Source: Varroa destructor (lineage: Eukaryota; Arthropoda; Arachnida; Mesostigmata; Varroidae). Taken from it: a stretch of DNA of 64,000 nucleotides. The notes under the pieces were generated by a model. That model was not told the origin of the DNA and did not search any database. It was given only the letters and a program-made list of their open reading frames with translations. The position numbers and the translations under genes were made by a program. Positions 1-13,550 of this stretch are shown here, piece after piece; the stretch's first letter is position 1, and every line of letters begins with the position of its first letter. Where the stretch lies: the NCBI RefSeq assembly GCF_002443255.2, contig NW_019211457.1, forward strand, positions 31,797,309-31,861,308, in the 5' to 3' direction.

Positions 1-849
1 TAGTAAAAGAACGAAGAATAGCAGGCCTTGCAAAGACGAACGCCGCAGTCCGACCGGATAGCTAAATGTTGCTGGCGTCCACGGTAAATGTTAAAGAAAG
101 GAGAACGTCAACAGTGTTCGCGGAGGGCGAACCCTCTAAACATTACCATCGCTGTCGCCTTGTTGCTAGCAAATGAGGCGTATAGACCTTCATTGGATAA
201 TACAGCTGAGCGCATGCTAGCTGGTACCCTGGCCACTCGGTTAGGCCAAATAACAGCTTCGTTTGGTGGGGTACCAACATAGGATGATGCTTAGAAAATA
301 CGACAAGAAAAACGAGGGTGGCCACGAGTTCCCAACAGGGAGGTCAGAATGTGTCTTGCGTCCCTTTTATAATTAATGAGGAGCCAGTGTCCTACGCGTT
401 ATAGTTGCGTGCCCTAAAGCCGATGCGAAGCCACTCTCGTTCAGGGCATAGAGAGCAGCGATAGGCTCGCTCACGACGACAAATTGAAAGCTTAAAAACT
501 TTGAAAACACCAACGTGCATTAGATTTATTGATGGAACTGTGGCGGTGACGAAGATTAGGATAGTGACGTAACTCTGCAAATCTTTTCTCTTTCTATCTT
601 TTCCTGTGCTGCCCTGAATTTGCCTTGCCTACAATGAGCCTTTCCATTCTTTTTTCCTTGTAAATAATGCTCGACCACAAACAACGACGCTGCGAGCTGT
701 GAATAAACCAGCCACACACGTGTAGGACTATGTACATACTCACGAACACACAGGTAAGTCGACCATAAAAGTTCCAGCTTTTTGTTCAGTCTAATACACA
801 TAGGGAATAGCAGGACAAACTGGAAAGATCTTGCTATTTTATAAGTGAT

Positions 850-915
850 AAATGAATTTAAGATGTTATAACCTATAATTAACACAGGCAAGTTTAGTTG
901 ATCTTAAATTCATTT
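850..915. repeat. 15-bp perfect inverted repeat, 36-nt loop
   Basis: AAATGAATTTAAGAT (850-864) is exactly mirrored by ATCTTAAATTCATTT (901-915). The match stops abruptly at both ends. My rough estimate is well under 0.1 such pairs by chance at this spacing in 64 kb, somewhat more in AT-rich DNA. It could fold as an AT-rich RNA stem-loop of about 66 nt or be a relic of terminal inverted repeats. No gene adjoins it. Confidence 0.75.
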
Positions 916-1057
916 GAGTTTCTCCAAATGAGCCCATTCGCTGAAAGAAACAAACTATTGAAAATTAAAGCTTTTGATTTGTCGGTTATTTGCAGGTTCG
1001 ATTCGATGTAGCATACGTTCAAAAGCAGAGCTCTTCAACATAAGGTACACTTACTCA

Positions 1058-1083
1058 CCCAGTACTTACGCCCAGTAACTTAC
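1058..1083. repeat. 13-bp imperfect tandem duplication
   Basis: CCCAGTACTTACG is followed at once by CCCAGTAACTTAC, which differs by a single inserted base. Short, with no wider array. Confidence 0.6.
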
Positions 1084-2346
1084 TTGCGTGTTACAAGCCG
1101 TTACTTTATACTCGTCTGGAGCGTGGTTCAGTGCCTTTGCCTTTCCTTCAACATCGTGCGAGCCCATTTCACGAACAAACCTTCTAATCCGTCGCCCACA
1201 TAGTCAGGCTAACCACACCACTTTTGCACGTCATGTCCCACTGATACCCGATCTTCTAAATTACCTTCGCTTATGCTAGTTTCACAGCTCGTCAGGAGTC
1301 TGTTCAGTAACCGCAGCGGGCATTGGCAGTGTTCACCGCCTTCTCCTCACTAAAATACTACAGTCGTCAACATTCCGCCGACGCCGCTTCGCCTTGTCCA
1401 GATCCGAAACTGCCGCCAAGTCCGTAACCAGTCACCTCGCCCGTGTCGGCTCCCATTTCGCTACATCGTTGTCAGAGAAGGTTCTTCGTTAGCTCGTTCA
1501 ACTGTAGGCGCAGATCTAGAGTTAGCGGGCCGTACCCCATGGCACTGTTGTACCACGGAGCTGCAACATAGTGAAACCATGATCACCATGAGCAGCAGCA
1601 CGCTGCTACAGGCGCGTTTACGGGAGCGACGTACGCGGAAAAATGCTGCCAGTGAGGGATGCGTTAAAATCTGGACGTGTGTCGAAAGTAAAAATGTCTT
1701 TACGTGAGCAGAGTGCCGATTCTTTCTGGATTGTTGGACTGCAAGCAGCTGGCTTCAGAGCAGGCAGTCGGAAGCACAGGCGCAGATCCTACTACTAGGC
1801 TGACATCGAAGACCACGGTGGCTGACGAGAGCCAAGACGTTCGATGTCAGTATGCGACAGGGATGCCTTACACCATCTACACACTCAGGAAAAGTTAGAC
1901 GGTCCAAGCGATGAGGACCACTAGCACGGCAACGAAAGCCAAGAATAGTGCAACTGGTGTTACTCGGAGTGCTTTACACCGCTCACATTTCTACTTCACA
2001 TTGGCAACCCAATGGCTTAACGAAGGTTATTTCTTATGCAAACCTTTTCCCCTTCTTCCTGTTAAACCCCTGCTTTCCGAATGTTCTCGCGCTGTTTTGA
2101 TAGAGAGACAACAGTCAGCAGCAACAGGCTTACCCCACATCGTAAAACTGTACACACCGTAAATAACGCAACATTGAGCATGGTTCGAACATCAACATCT
2201 TTCACCCCCTAAAACCCTCGGCTACCGCTATTGCCCACTTACTTATGGTAGAGAATCAGACGGAGAACAAAAGCGTATTCGCGTACGGAAATCCGAAACC
2301 GAACATGAGCTCCCTCATTGACGGAACTGACTGACGAGAATGCTCG

Positions 2347-2372
2347 TGCTACTGCTTCTGCTGCTGCTGCTA
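2347..2372. repeat. Impure CTG trinucleotide run
   Basis: About eight CTG-like units with substitutions. The frame that would make this Ala or Ser on the minus strand shows no recognisable protein. Confidence 0.7.
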
Positions 2373-3572
2373 GCATCACTGTCATAATCTTTGACTTGGA
2401 CTTGGTTGTCGTTTGAGACCATGACCCGCTACCGCTCTTTTGCCAGGGCCGATTCACCGAGCCTATAGTGTCACCGAGGTTGATGCATAAGGCTAAATGC
2501 GTACGTAACACCTTTGGCATGGCCGAATCTAACTCGCATATGTCAAGTGGTTTGCACGTCAGCTTTTAACAAAACTTATTCGTATTTTCTATTGTCGCCT
2601 GCGGCAGTCAGTTACCAGTTGCCATACGGTTGCCGCTTCGTTCACCTTACTGCGATCCGTCCCCCCACCGCATATCTGAATCTATTTCGTTTTACAATTA
2701 GGGACTTGACTTTTGCCTTCTTGTGAGCGTCTATGGAAATGGGTCTTCGTATGCGCCTATGCAAGTATCTATATACGGTGTTTTTGTTGACGAAATCGAC
2801 CAGACGTTCGAAACAAGGTTTGCAGTACTCTCGTGGCCCGGCAGTACCGTACGCGAAGAGGACGATGCTGCCTTTGTACTATAACAACGGGTTTGGAGAA
2901 GTATTTGAATGATCTGTGGGTGGGACAGAGGTCGAAATATGTGGGAAAACGCATGTCCAAGGTGGAGTGCTCGCCCAATGGGAGCATGTCAAGACGACGA
3001 ACCGAAAGCAAAAAGTTATGTATAGGCTCTAAACGTGCTGTGCTCTACAAACATGTCGTCAATCGCGTATCTCAAACGGTACAGCTAAGTGGGAACTAAC
3101 CAGTCGTTGTGTACACACAGTCAAATAGGTCTTACCACAGAAGTAGCAAATGAATAAATGGCTAACTGACTGACAAAATGAACCAACCACCGATGAAAAT
3201 CGACAATGCTTGGTACAGTTCATCGAAAAGAGGCTAGAAAATCCTTTATTTCGTGGACAAGGGCAGATCATGAGACAAAAACTTTCTTTCACGTTAGTCC
3301 ACCTAACACACACGAACCTTCAAGGTATCTGATTGTCTTTCAAACGCCGAACACTTTTCCTACGTTCACTCCTACTGAGCCAGGACAAGGGTCATAATCC
3401 AGACAACCGGACCTACTGTACGGCCTTCGTCGTCGAACGACACTCGGGCATTGCCTTTTCGTCAATGCACAAATCTAGCACAATAGCAGTTCCGAAAGCC
3501 ACAGCCGTTAGTACTGCTAGTAATCGTAGACAACGATTGGGGCGGAAACGGCATAGGGCTTGCGGTAAAAAA

Positions 3573-3634
3573 AAGTTCAAGTTTTTATCAAACTTGAGCT
3601 TTTCTCTTTGAACTTGAAGGGCAGGTTCCTGCCC
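3573..3634. repeat. Two adjacent stem-loops
   Basis: AAGTTCAAGTTT (3573-3584) pairs with AAACTTGAGCTT (3590-3601) with one mismatch and a 5-nt loop. A third copy of the arm motif (GAACTTGAA) follows at about 3610-3618. It leads directly into a second palindrome, GGGCAGG-TT-CCTGCCC (3619-3634). The pair lies downstream of an A8 run. In bacteria this could be read as a terminator, but the window is not bacterial, so the role is unknown. Confidence 0.6.
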
Positions 3635-5949
3635 GCGCCATGCTCGCTACTGCCACTTCTTTTGCCTCTGCCGAATTGCCGCCTCTAGCCAAGTGGAAAA
3701 AAAGTGGCCTTTTTTGCCGTTCTCGATTTCCTGCTCTTTCCCCCCAATTTCCCTTGTCTGTGTTATGCCTGCTCTAAAAAAAGCTATCTATCTCTGTATG
3801 CTGAGATATAAGCGGCCAAGAGACCTTGCAGAACCGTTTTCCAAATACAAGCTATATCAAGGGGTGTGCAAACGAAACAATACCTCACTCCGAGGCCGGC
3901 TGTGCAGTCAATCTAGCTTACAATGGCATGGCATGGCTATGCGAAGCTGTACTCCGGAGAGCTCCAACGCCATAGTGTACTTGGAGGCGAACGGTGCTCC
4001 CAAGCGACAGAGAGGTCCCTCTACGTATCCAAGCATGTAGGTGATCCTGTCTATTTCTGTTGGCTTTGTGTGTGAGTGCAGTGAAAATGTGCAGAGGTCT
4101 CTCGCTGTCGGATTTGGAAGAACATTACTGGTTGGCTATGCTGAAATGGGGAAATGACCTGATTATATAGGGACAAGTGCGGCAAATACAGAGCCTACCC
4201 TCTGACCGGCAGCTAGCGAACCGGCAGCCGGAACTTAGCCAGTTTCTCCCTTTTTATTGGCTGTCTGCTTTCTGTTTCCAAGCGCTACTGTCGCTGCTCG
4301 TTGGGAATAAAGAGATGTTTGACAAAAGCTGCGCGAGTAAAATACCTATGTTAGCCCAAAGACCCCACTCTGTCCCACCAATCAGCCCCCTGCTTGTTTC
4401 TGCGTCCGCTCACGGTCTAAGGTCGACAGCCAAAGCGGGCGACAGCGACACTGTCAAACGGCCACGAGGTAGAAACCAACTAGAAGCATCCAGTGAATAA
4501 ATGAACCTCCACTTTGCCCCAACAAAACTCTTTGGTTTGCCCACGCACTTACTCTTTTAGACAAAACGAATTTCTACGGTGAAATTGCTGTTGCTATTAG
4601 TAGTAGCAGTTCTGTTGTTTTTCTAAAATGAGCCATTTGAAGGCCTAAGCAACTAACTGAACAGTAGGAAAAACAACATGTTAACAGTGATACGAGAACT
4701 GGTATAGGCTCTAAACCTCGTTTTTGCCAAAACTCAAGCTTCTCTTTGAAACCGTGTTGAATGGCAGCTAAATTTTCAAAATATCTTTCTTGAATCAAAG
4801 TGGCTCGGCATACGAGAGCGTCTGCTTTACCGTGCTGATAAAAATAGCAGACGTAAGTGGTATGGTATTGTCTAGGACAATGGACGGTTCCAGTGTCAAA
4901 ATCATATGAAGCGTTGTGTTCAGTAAGACAAACAACCTCTTCTAGCTGACTGTGTCTGAACATTTCATAATAGTAATAAAAAGCTGTTACTATTACTGCT
5001 CATTATTTATTGCTAGTTGTATTTGACTGTATATAAGGATTCAAAAATGATACCAGCTTCCTACCTTAAGGTCATCGTACGTCAACGTCGTACCATAAAT
5101 ATTCAGAATTAATACAGATTCTATGTGTACATCCCTGCTTTCGTCTTAGTGCACCGCTATCTAAGATCGGGAACAGTTTGTTCGATCTTTCATCCTGACT
5201 TTGAAACTAACGTAAGTTACAAAATATTACAAACAAATCCGTTTCAAGTCTTTTAAATTGTCGACGATGCCTTGTCGACGACAGACTCTCATATTTTAGC
5301 CATAAAGCGGTTGGACACTTTCGCATGGTGTGATTCAGAGATCTCATACACTGCAGGATACATACCTTGTCGTAGTGGTCGATGGCTGGTTCTGTGGGCG
5401 TTCGAAGCAATCAACCTTCATTGTTGCCGTATAGCCGTATAGACAAATCTCACCATTGACCAGCTGCTCCTAAACTCAAAGCAAAATTCCTCGTTTGGCA
5501 TATGTCGCGCCTTCAATTCGCATACGATTTTGCCAAATAATGAGCTATGTCAAAGCTTGAGAATATCGGTGGTTCGGTCTATCGCGAAAGTTCCAGACAC
5601 AATTCATGCCCAAAACATGAATATATTCCGGTCAACTTTCCGACCTTTCGTAAGTATACGTACTGATGGCGACCACCAAGATCATGCTGCTTTATGTGCT
5701 GTTATTGCGTGTCGTATTATATATGGCGCGATAGTAGTGCATCTACAAAGATTCTCGGTCGGCAAACGTCCACCTCGCAGCTGGCGGTGGTGCCACCATG
5801 TGGAACTAGAGCCTTAGTTGTCATAAATGCGTCAGCCGACTATATACACAGGACGCGGCATCTAAATCCGGACTTCTTCTTAGGCATAATCTTCGAAATT
5901 GTATTTGGACGAAAAAAAATTATCCACCGTTATTCTGCAGTTAATTGAG

Positions 5950-8900
5950 GATTTAAACCACTAATTAATTATATTCAAAATATTCCTTCTTTAATTTGCA
6001 AACTAGTAAAATAGTTAATATATAAAAAAATTGGCAAAATAGTTTACTAATAATAATCGCGCATCAACTGATACTGGTAATTGTACATTCGTTAAAGTTA
6101 TGCTTAAGTACGTTACATATTAAAAGTCCTAGTGGGTCCTTCCGAAACGGCATGGAAAGTGGCAATAAGGTAGAACATGGATTTAGGACAAAGCTTTTTT
6201 ACTACAAGTGCGTCCAGCCAGAAAATATTATATGATAGCTGATATTCGTCCAAATTCTGAAAGCAATTTTTTACACTGTTTTTGTCATGGCTAGCTTAGT
6301 GCTTTGTTCTGAAAAGGACTGGCTTTCTTTTCATACCAAAATATTGCGGGCAAATAAATGCCATCTACGACAAACAGGCCACCATAGCTTGTCTAAATTT
6401 GAATGCCCCACCCTGTATATATATTACAGGATGAGGCAAATCACTTGATAGGTTTGATATACTGATATATAACATAACTATAGGTTGTACGGACACCATA
6501 AGCATATTCATGTCTTTCTGCTTTACACGGTTATACATAAAATACATCTGTGTGCATCTCTCTGTGCTGCTATGTTTGCGCCACGTGTTTGTCAGCTTTG
6601 CAATATTTAGCATGCAAGGGCATTGAAAGAACAATCACATTACATATACGGGCAGAGTCCCATGAAGGGGTTCGGATGAAGCAAAGGTAGAGGAAAAAAC
6701 AAAAGCGCAATCCCGCTTTGTACAACCTTGCTATTTTTCGCGATTTCTACTAGGACCTTTTAGTAAACTGGCTCTTTTACACCTGGTTGTCCCTTATGCC
6801 TATTGCTATTTTCACTTTTGCGAATCAGAAATACAAGGGTCCACTGCCGACGTTCCCACCAAGCAAATTTGGCTCGCGTCGCCTGCATTGGCAAGCAATT
6901 CAAATAGATAGAAAAAGATACGAGGAAAAACAAGCAATCTAACGGAAACTGACCGTGGTTGCCATTTTGTACGAGCGAGCACAACTAGCCAAACAAAAAA
7001 GAGAGCTAAAACTGCTGATGATCAATGTGCAGGTCAACGAGAATTCAAAATGAGCAATAATTTTTCATTCATAAAAACGCATACTAACGTCTTTTCTTGT
7101 TGACGACAGGAGCGACCGTTGCAGCCGGCGTCATTCACGACCATAATGGTTTTGGCTTCACTCGCGCGTTCCCCGTTTTCTGAACAGAAACCAAAATGCA
7201 ACCAGCAGAAGTAGTAGCCAATGAAAGCGTCTTAGCCAGGCACGTAGACAGAACGAAGGATACGAGAGAAAGAAAACGCGAGAGAAAACGAACGAGAGTA
7301 AGTGAGCCATCCTGGGAAAGTTTTGCTGGAATCGGAAGCTATGGCTAATTTCATTTAATTCTGCTTCTACGACTGTGTGTGTTATTGTACCAAATCTTTA
7401 GTTGAGAGTGGTTACGGTGTAATGGAATTGGTCAGAGCGCGAGTGAAAGCGTCTTGAGATGCTCATATCATTTCGTATGCAGTCTTCCCTTCGTACTTGT
7501 TTCTGGTATGCTGTCTCTGTGTAGCATATGGTGGTAGGGGCGACCGCGTCAATATGTCCGAGCCTTAAGTAGCAAGCGTGACAAGAAACTGTATATCCAC
7601 TGGTTTCCCTATTATTGGTCGTTGAACATTTCAAGTTTTCTGTTCGGAAGGATAGGCATTAAAATATGATATTGTTGATAACTCTACTAGCAAAACCGTT
7701 TGGTCTCTAACAGGTTGGGTAACAAGTCTTAACTTCTATTTCTAGTATAAACCATCTAGACCTAACCGAATGCACAATAACTGTACATGTTCCGTTAGGG
7801 GTTTCCTTGTTCCTTTCCGTTATCTCAATTAGTACAAGCCTTAGTAAAATAGCGTAACTGTATGCTGTATATTTTGTATACAATGGAAGTATACACACAT
7901 ACGATAGTAGTCATTATTCTTATGGCTATCTTTATGTAAGCATTTAAGGGAATTGGTTAGATTTTTATTAGGACCTTTACAAAACCTGGGTACCCTGGGA
8001 AGGCCTGGCATCTCCTTTGAGCAGGTTACAAGCTTCAAGTCAATGGTAGTGGTGGCCGCAGCATTCGACGTTGTTCAACCTGTGCTTAACACTCTGAAAT
8101 AACAATTGAATTATACTCAAAATGCCGACAATTCATTATGGGCATACTGCACGTTCTACAACAACCTAACCTGTTATTTCACAGCATCTTTCCAGGCACA
8201 TAAGATGCCCTGCTTCAATACCCCGCGCGTCCAACGCAGAGAAACGACTCAACAAGCCAACGCGATGACTCGTACACGATTACAACTGCTGGGCCCGTTT
8301 ACATTCTTAGCCCTTGACGTCGGGCGTTTCGGCGCTGCTAGATAGCCTTTGAACCACTGCTCGATGCAGCATATATAAATATATAGTTAAAAAAAACGCG
8401 GAAATTGCTAGTGTCAGCTTCCTGCTGTTGGCAGCGTTCGTTATCCTTGGGCTTCACTGGGTTTTACTATTGTAAAAATTTAAACCTTTTCTAATATGTT
8501 GAAGGTAGTAGAAAGCGACCCAGGTACGCAATGAAACTCACGCTCGGCGCCTGATGCCATGGAACATTTCAGTAAGGGGGTCCAGCCGACGGATGAGGAA
8601 AACGTACATTTCTGATGAGGCAAACAGCCTGACCAGACAAAACACAACTTGCGCAGGCCCCTCAAAGACTTGAATGGCGCAGAGCAAACGGAAACACAGG
8701 CAATTGAGCAAGTAGTTTCCTACATACCTTAACTTACGCATAACCCTACTACTTAAAGCGCATATTATTTCGATTCATTAAGAACTTACGGTAGCAGCAG
8801 CGGCGCTTGCGGTCGCTGTGGTTTCTTAGAGTTACTTTACCTAACTCGCGTCTTCCCATCTACTACTATTACGTGTAAAGTCCTGGCAGAGTCGGGGAAG
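5950..8900. other. AT-rich non-coding stretch
   Basis: Stops are dense in all frames. The most AT-rich part is about 5950-6060, and a purine-rich patch lies at about 7255-7300. No repeat array, RNA gene or transposon fragment was recognised. Confidence 0.6.
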
Positions 8901-10000
8901 TAATAGGCAGGCAGTAACTAAAGCAAAAAATAAGCCCATTGGAGCAGCTTGTGTTAGCAGGTTTTCATCCGGCGTCATTCGTTTTGTGGTTCCTTGGAAT
9001 CTCTGGTTGAATAGCTATTCCTCCGTCATCGTGTGCCGGTTCATCAGCAACTTCACAGTAGTGAGCGAGACCAAAGCATGGCTCCTGGGATCTGCTACCA
9101 AGTACTACAGCTGCATCGCTAATGCTCATTAGAAACGAAAAGGAAGACCTCCGATAACGAAGACTTTTTCAAGGCAGAACACCAAACATCAGATCGGTTG
9201 GCCGTAGCGGCGGAAACAGTGGCAACGGCAACAGCCGCAGTAGCGCTAGCCATACCGATATTAGTACAGTACCTCATGAGCAGCCAGGAAGCTTTCCGTT
9301 ACACTGCCGCTAACACCCGGCACCGACGGAACTAGGTTCCCGGGCAGCCCACCCGCTGGTGGAATTGCAAGCGGCCATATTTGTAACTCAGACGGCCGCG
9401 GGTTAGCCCTTATAGGTTCGTGGCGACCCTCAGAGCAAACTGAACCGGCAGAAATGGCATAGCAGATGAATGGAAAGAAGCGGCATAAGGTAGAAGTTGA
9501 CAGGAGAATCTCGTGTCCCGTCCAGAATCCGGTCTTCATCTCTTGCTCGCCTTGTCTGTGTGTGAGTGCGGAGCACGCTCTACACTACGTAGAATTTGCA
9601 CGTGCATGTTGGAGAATCGTCAATAAGAGTGCACCGCTAGCAAGAAAAGAGCACGAAGGAAAAAATGAACGAAGAAGCAATATAGGACGTGAGAAAGTAG
9701 TCGCAAGCACAGAAAAATGAGAAAGAGTAACGTTTCTAAATGGGAGGCACGTTTGCCTTATATTTTCATCATCGTCCGGGCTTCACTGCTGCCACTACTA
9801 CTGCCACTACCACTACGAGAGCGGCTGGTTTTCCCAGTCCTTACAAGAAACCCTCTTTTGTCTGTCGACCCCCCACAGCCCCAAAACCCTTTGCTCTGCT
9901 CTGCCTCGATCTTTCTTTGCCCTCAGAACTCTTGGATGTGGCTACCTTTCGGGCGCCAGCTTCTCTCCTTTGGCCTACAAGAGTTGGGGCTTTGACCTAA
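8901..10000. other. GC-richer patch, no recognised gene
   Basis: Frames of 84-92 codons overlap on both strands (9261-9539 minus; 9466-9720, 9717-9995 and 9740-10000 plus). A run of ACT/GCC-type codons at 9785-9816 creates Thr- or Leu-rich text in two frames at once, which points to low-complexity DNA and not to a gene. Confidence 0.55.
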
Positions 10001-11244
10001 AACACCCAATGTGTGCAGGAATAACTATAACAAGAAAGAAAACCTAGTTGAAAGTATTCCTTGGATCGTATTGACCTAAAGTCTACGTTTCAATTATCAG
10101 TGGTTATCTGATTGTTCTGAACACGTATGCGTCATGTCCTCATTCAACAGTTTGCTTCATTAAGCTTTGAGGCAAGATGAGAGCATCTTATATGCACCTT
10201 TCTATAAGTTATATCCTTCAATTGCCATGATCTTCTGCTATATTTAACAACTATCAAACATCCTAGCTAGGTTGACTTAAAGAAAAACATCAGCAAAACC
10301 TTGGTTTTTCTCTATAATACAGCTGCCAGTAATTCGAATCAATTTCATTGAATTTAAAAAGCTCTTAGCATTGTGTTCCTTTTCAATTGGAAATGGTATA
10401 TTAATGCTATATTATACTTTCGTTTTGGTTTCTCAGACACCACTGTGCTGTTTTATAGACAACTCGAGCCATAGAAGTCGCTTTCAAGTTTTCGTATGGA
10501 GTTATTCTCATGTTCCATTACATTTCCATTTACTTTCACTGGCCATCTTTCATATGATATCTCCAAACGGAGTTGCTTTCTGCCCTTTTTTTATTACCCC
10601 GACAACAGATCCAATTGAAGAACTGATCTCTATTTGACGACAGTATAGTTTCATCATCTACAGATGTATGGATTTGTCTTTCCGATCACATACAGCTTTA
10701 AACCAGATCAAAATATATTACATGAAAACATGCTATTGATGTGATAATATTTCAGAGTTACATGCAAAAGATATTTCAGGGAAGTGGGAAAGATTTCCCG
10801 AACTAGCTATGCTTCGACCTATGATCTGATTACAGATGGCCAATAAGATTACTACAGTAGACTTTCACTAGCTTGTGCCATATTGGTCCTATACGTGAAT
10901 TCATCAATGAGCAAGAAAATACGAAACACTATTTAATTTAGTTTGGCGAACGAACAAGAACCGAGCTAGCATATAATGAAGAATGGCCTCAAACGAATTT
11001 ACATTTGTGATCACTATTGTGTGTGCTTCTTCGGTGTGCTTTAACGTATGCTAACTAGATTCATTTTTAATTATTTACCACAATAATCTATAATTTTTAT
11101 AGCTAAATTGTGTCAAATGCACGTTTTTCTTTAAGTGCTTCTATATTCATCTGCTTTAATAGACACCTTTGTGTCGCACAAAAAACGTGCATCGTTTCAG
11201 TTTATTATATCTTTTATCCTAGCAACTAGCGAACACATATAGAC
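10001..11244. other. AT-rich non-coding stretch
   Basis: Only one frame above 80 codons (10371-10637, +), with no recognisable content. No repeats or RNA genes seen. Confidence 0.6.
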
Positions 11245-13550
11245 GTGAACAAATTGCTTCGTTCTCGGCAATTCAGGGCTGGTCAACAACAAGACGACGA
11301 TGACCAAACCCAATGCGGTGGGCTAAACGATCTTCGCAACAAAGATTGGTCCCACATCAGGACCTCTAGCCGTTCCTCGGTTACCTTCTGCCCTCCTGCG
11401 GCGTATTACCCCTTTCCTTCAAACGTCCTGATATTTGCCCTATTCATCAGTGCAGTGATATAAAAGGACATTCTGTCCTAACGCGACCTGCACCTTGACA
11501 AGGCAGGTCCCAACCGAGCCCTCTTCGTGTCTTCCCTTGCCACCAGGGGCCAGCACCTCGAGACAAACTGCAATGACAATTGGCAACTGGCACACAACGG
11601 CAAGTATAGGTAAGCTACTGCAGGGGAATAGCAGGGGAGATCGAGTACTCAGAGGAAAAGTTGAAAAGAACACGAAGTGTCGTTTTGTAGTAGATCTAGT
11701 AACGGTGGTGGCCGCGGTCGACAATTGAACCGGGCTTTCGTAGATGTTGGCGTTTGCCTTTGTTTTTATCTTGCTTTTCCTCCGACCCTGAATGAGAAAA
11801 AGCGGGAGCTGATGCATTTCGGAATCGGGTGATAGCAACGGCGATCGGTTAGGGGGTGCTATTGGGCATTTCAGAAGTGGGAAATAACGGAAGGAAAAAG
11901 ACTGTAAAATGCAGCTACTGGAGCCGCCACTCCATTTTCACCGGTAAGAGGGCAATATGGGTGGAATACGAAGAGGTAAAGGATAACAACGAATGGGATA
12001 TAGCTTTACCAGCGGAGCCCCAAACTTCGCCCACAGAGGTAGTAAAGCAGGGAAGTCATATGGGATAGGAAACACTGAAAGAGTAGAACTTCGCCGAACA
12101 GGGGTTGTTGGACAGTCAGAGGATAACTTTGGGACGAGCAGTCGCTGGAGAATGGATTCTATGCTGGCCCTACCGGTCCCTGGCTTCGAAAGGAAGTACC
12201 GCGCGGCTGGTAGTGATGCAACCATAAGGAAAACGGAAAGTCATCTAGTGAAGATCGAAAAGAAAAGAAGAGCAAGAGGTAAACGAGTGAGAGGGAAAGG
12301 CCAAGACGAAGTAGAGACCGCGGTCGAAGCAAAGAAAGAGGAATAGCACAAGGAAAAGCAAGGAAAGAACTGCTAGGAGGGGACGGTCACTAGGGAAATA
12401 TTCCCACCTTGAGATAAATGGGCTTTTGTCACCGCGTTCGTTGATGTTGGACTAGCTGGCTTCTGGTGCAGTCAAGCAGCCGGTCAGCTGCTGCATGGGA
12501 GCAATGCGCGCTGGGGGCAAAAACAGAAAGGGGGAACCAGGCGGGAGAAGAGCCAGTGGCGACCTAGGAACGAAAACGGAATTTGTTGTGCCTGCGCTGG
12601 TACTTTGCGTCGTCGTTTAATGTCGCCTTCTTTTTTCTTCGCTTTCTGCGCAGCTGCTGCTGTCTCTTTTTCGTTTTTCGTTCCCTTGCTTCCGTTATTT
12701 CGTTCGTCCACGGTCTTCTGGCAAACTTCGGGTTTCGCCGGTCTTCAGGCCGTCTTCGAACGCCATTTCGGCCAGCATTTCCAACCTAGTCTGCCACTCC
12801 CGTAATACTTCGGCTTGCCGCCGTTTACAACCAACGCGCCACTCGTTATCCATCGCTCTGGGGCTTCGTCCATGCACATAGACATTCTGGGCTTACTCTG
12901 TTACTGGAACGAGAATGGACTAGGCTTGGCTGCGGCACTTCTTCAATCCTCCGAAGCGAGCGCCGGGGGGCACAGGTCAGTGAGAGATGCCGGGAGCCAT
13001 CTCGGTGTCTCACGTAGTCGTTTTTTTGGCAGTGCTTCCTTTTCTTCGTTCTCTCTCCCTCTTTATGTTTGTATTTTTCTTCCTTTGCCTCTTTCAGTGT
13101 TGAGACTAGGACGACGACTCGGTTTACCGCAGTGGCACCCAAACTCACTCAGCATGACGAATGATGGTCTGCTGGCTAAGATGGCTGCTTCATCTCTCCT
13201 GTCGGTTTCCCCGAATAGCAGCCAAAACCGAGATTGCGCGACGCCTCTTTAAAATTCGATTCCAGCAGAAAGAAGTGCAAAGATTTCGGAGTGACTTCAC
13301 TGCGCTTTATGTAAGAACGAAAAAGAATAGATGGGAAGAGAGGAGTAAGTCTGCGCGAAGGAAATAGAAGCCACTGTACGACGAACGTAAAGATGTTTAG
13401 GTATTTGAACGCAAAGACGAACAAGAAATAGAATGGGAAAAGAAAGAAGTGATGGAGGACGAAGACACAATCAGATCCATAGTTATTTTGATCGAGGCTA
13501 TCTCCTAGACCCCCACCCACCTCCCACGAGTTGGAACATTGTCTGCGTTG
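11245..13550. other. Compositionally skewed patch (purine-rich, then pyrimidine-rich), no recognised gene
   Basis: The plus strand is purine-rich at about 11850-12400 (GAAAAG/GGAAG runs) and T/C-rich at about 12580-13100. The skew lengthens chance frames: 11993-12346 (+, 117 codons, ending in Lys/Arg/Glu-rich text that mirrors the purine run), 12815-13252 (+, 145) and 11440-11838 (-, 132). None has a recognisable domain. Confidence 0.55.

Larger units (their letters stand above)
1..5949. other. No recognisable gene; GC-richer patches with short overlapping frames
   Basis: Open frames of 60-129 codons occur on both strands, for example 3693-4040 (+, 115 codons), 4177-4500 (+, 107) and 4574-4963 (-, 129). 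None shows a domain, signal peptide or convincing exon structure that I recognise. Several overlap on opposite strands, as chance frames do. The block otherwise holds the inverted repeats at 850-915 and 3573-3634 and the small repeats listed separately. Confidence 0.6.

Noticed and set aside
991..1010. GGTTCGATTCG as a tRNA B box
   Set aside because: No A box or cloverleaf could be drawn around it.
4574..4963. 129-codon minus frame as a gene
   Set aside because: No recognisable motif or exon signals; length within chance expectation.
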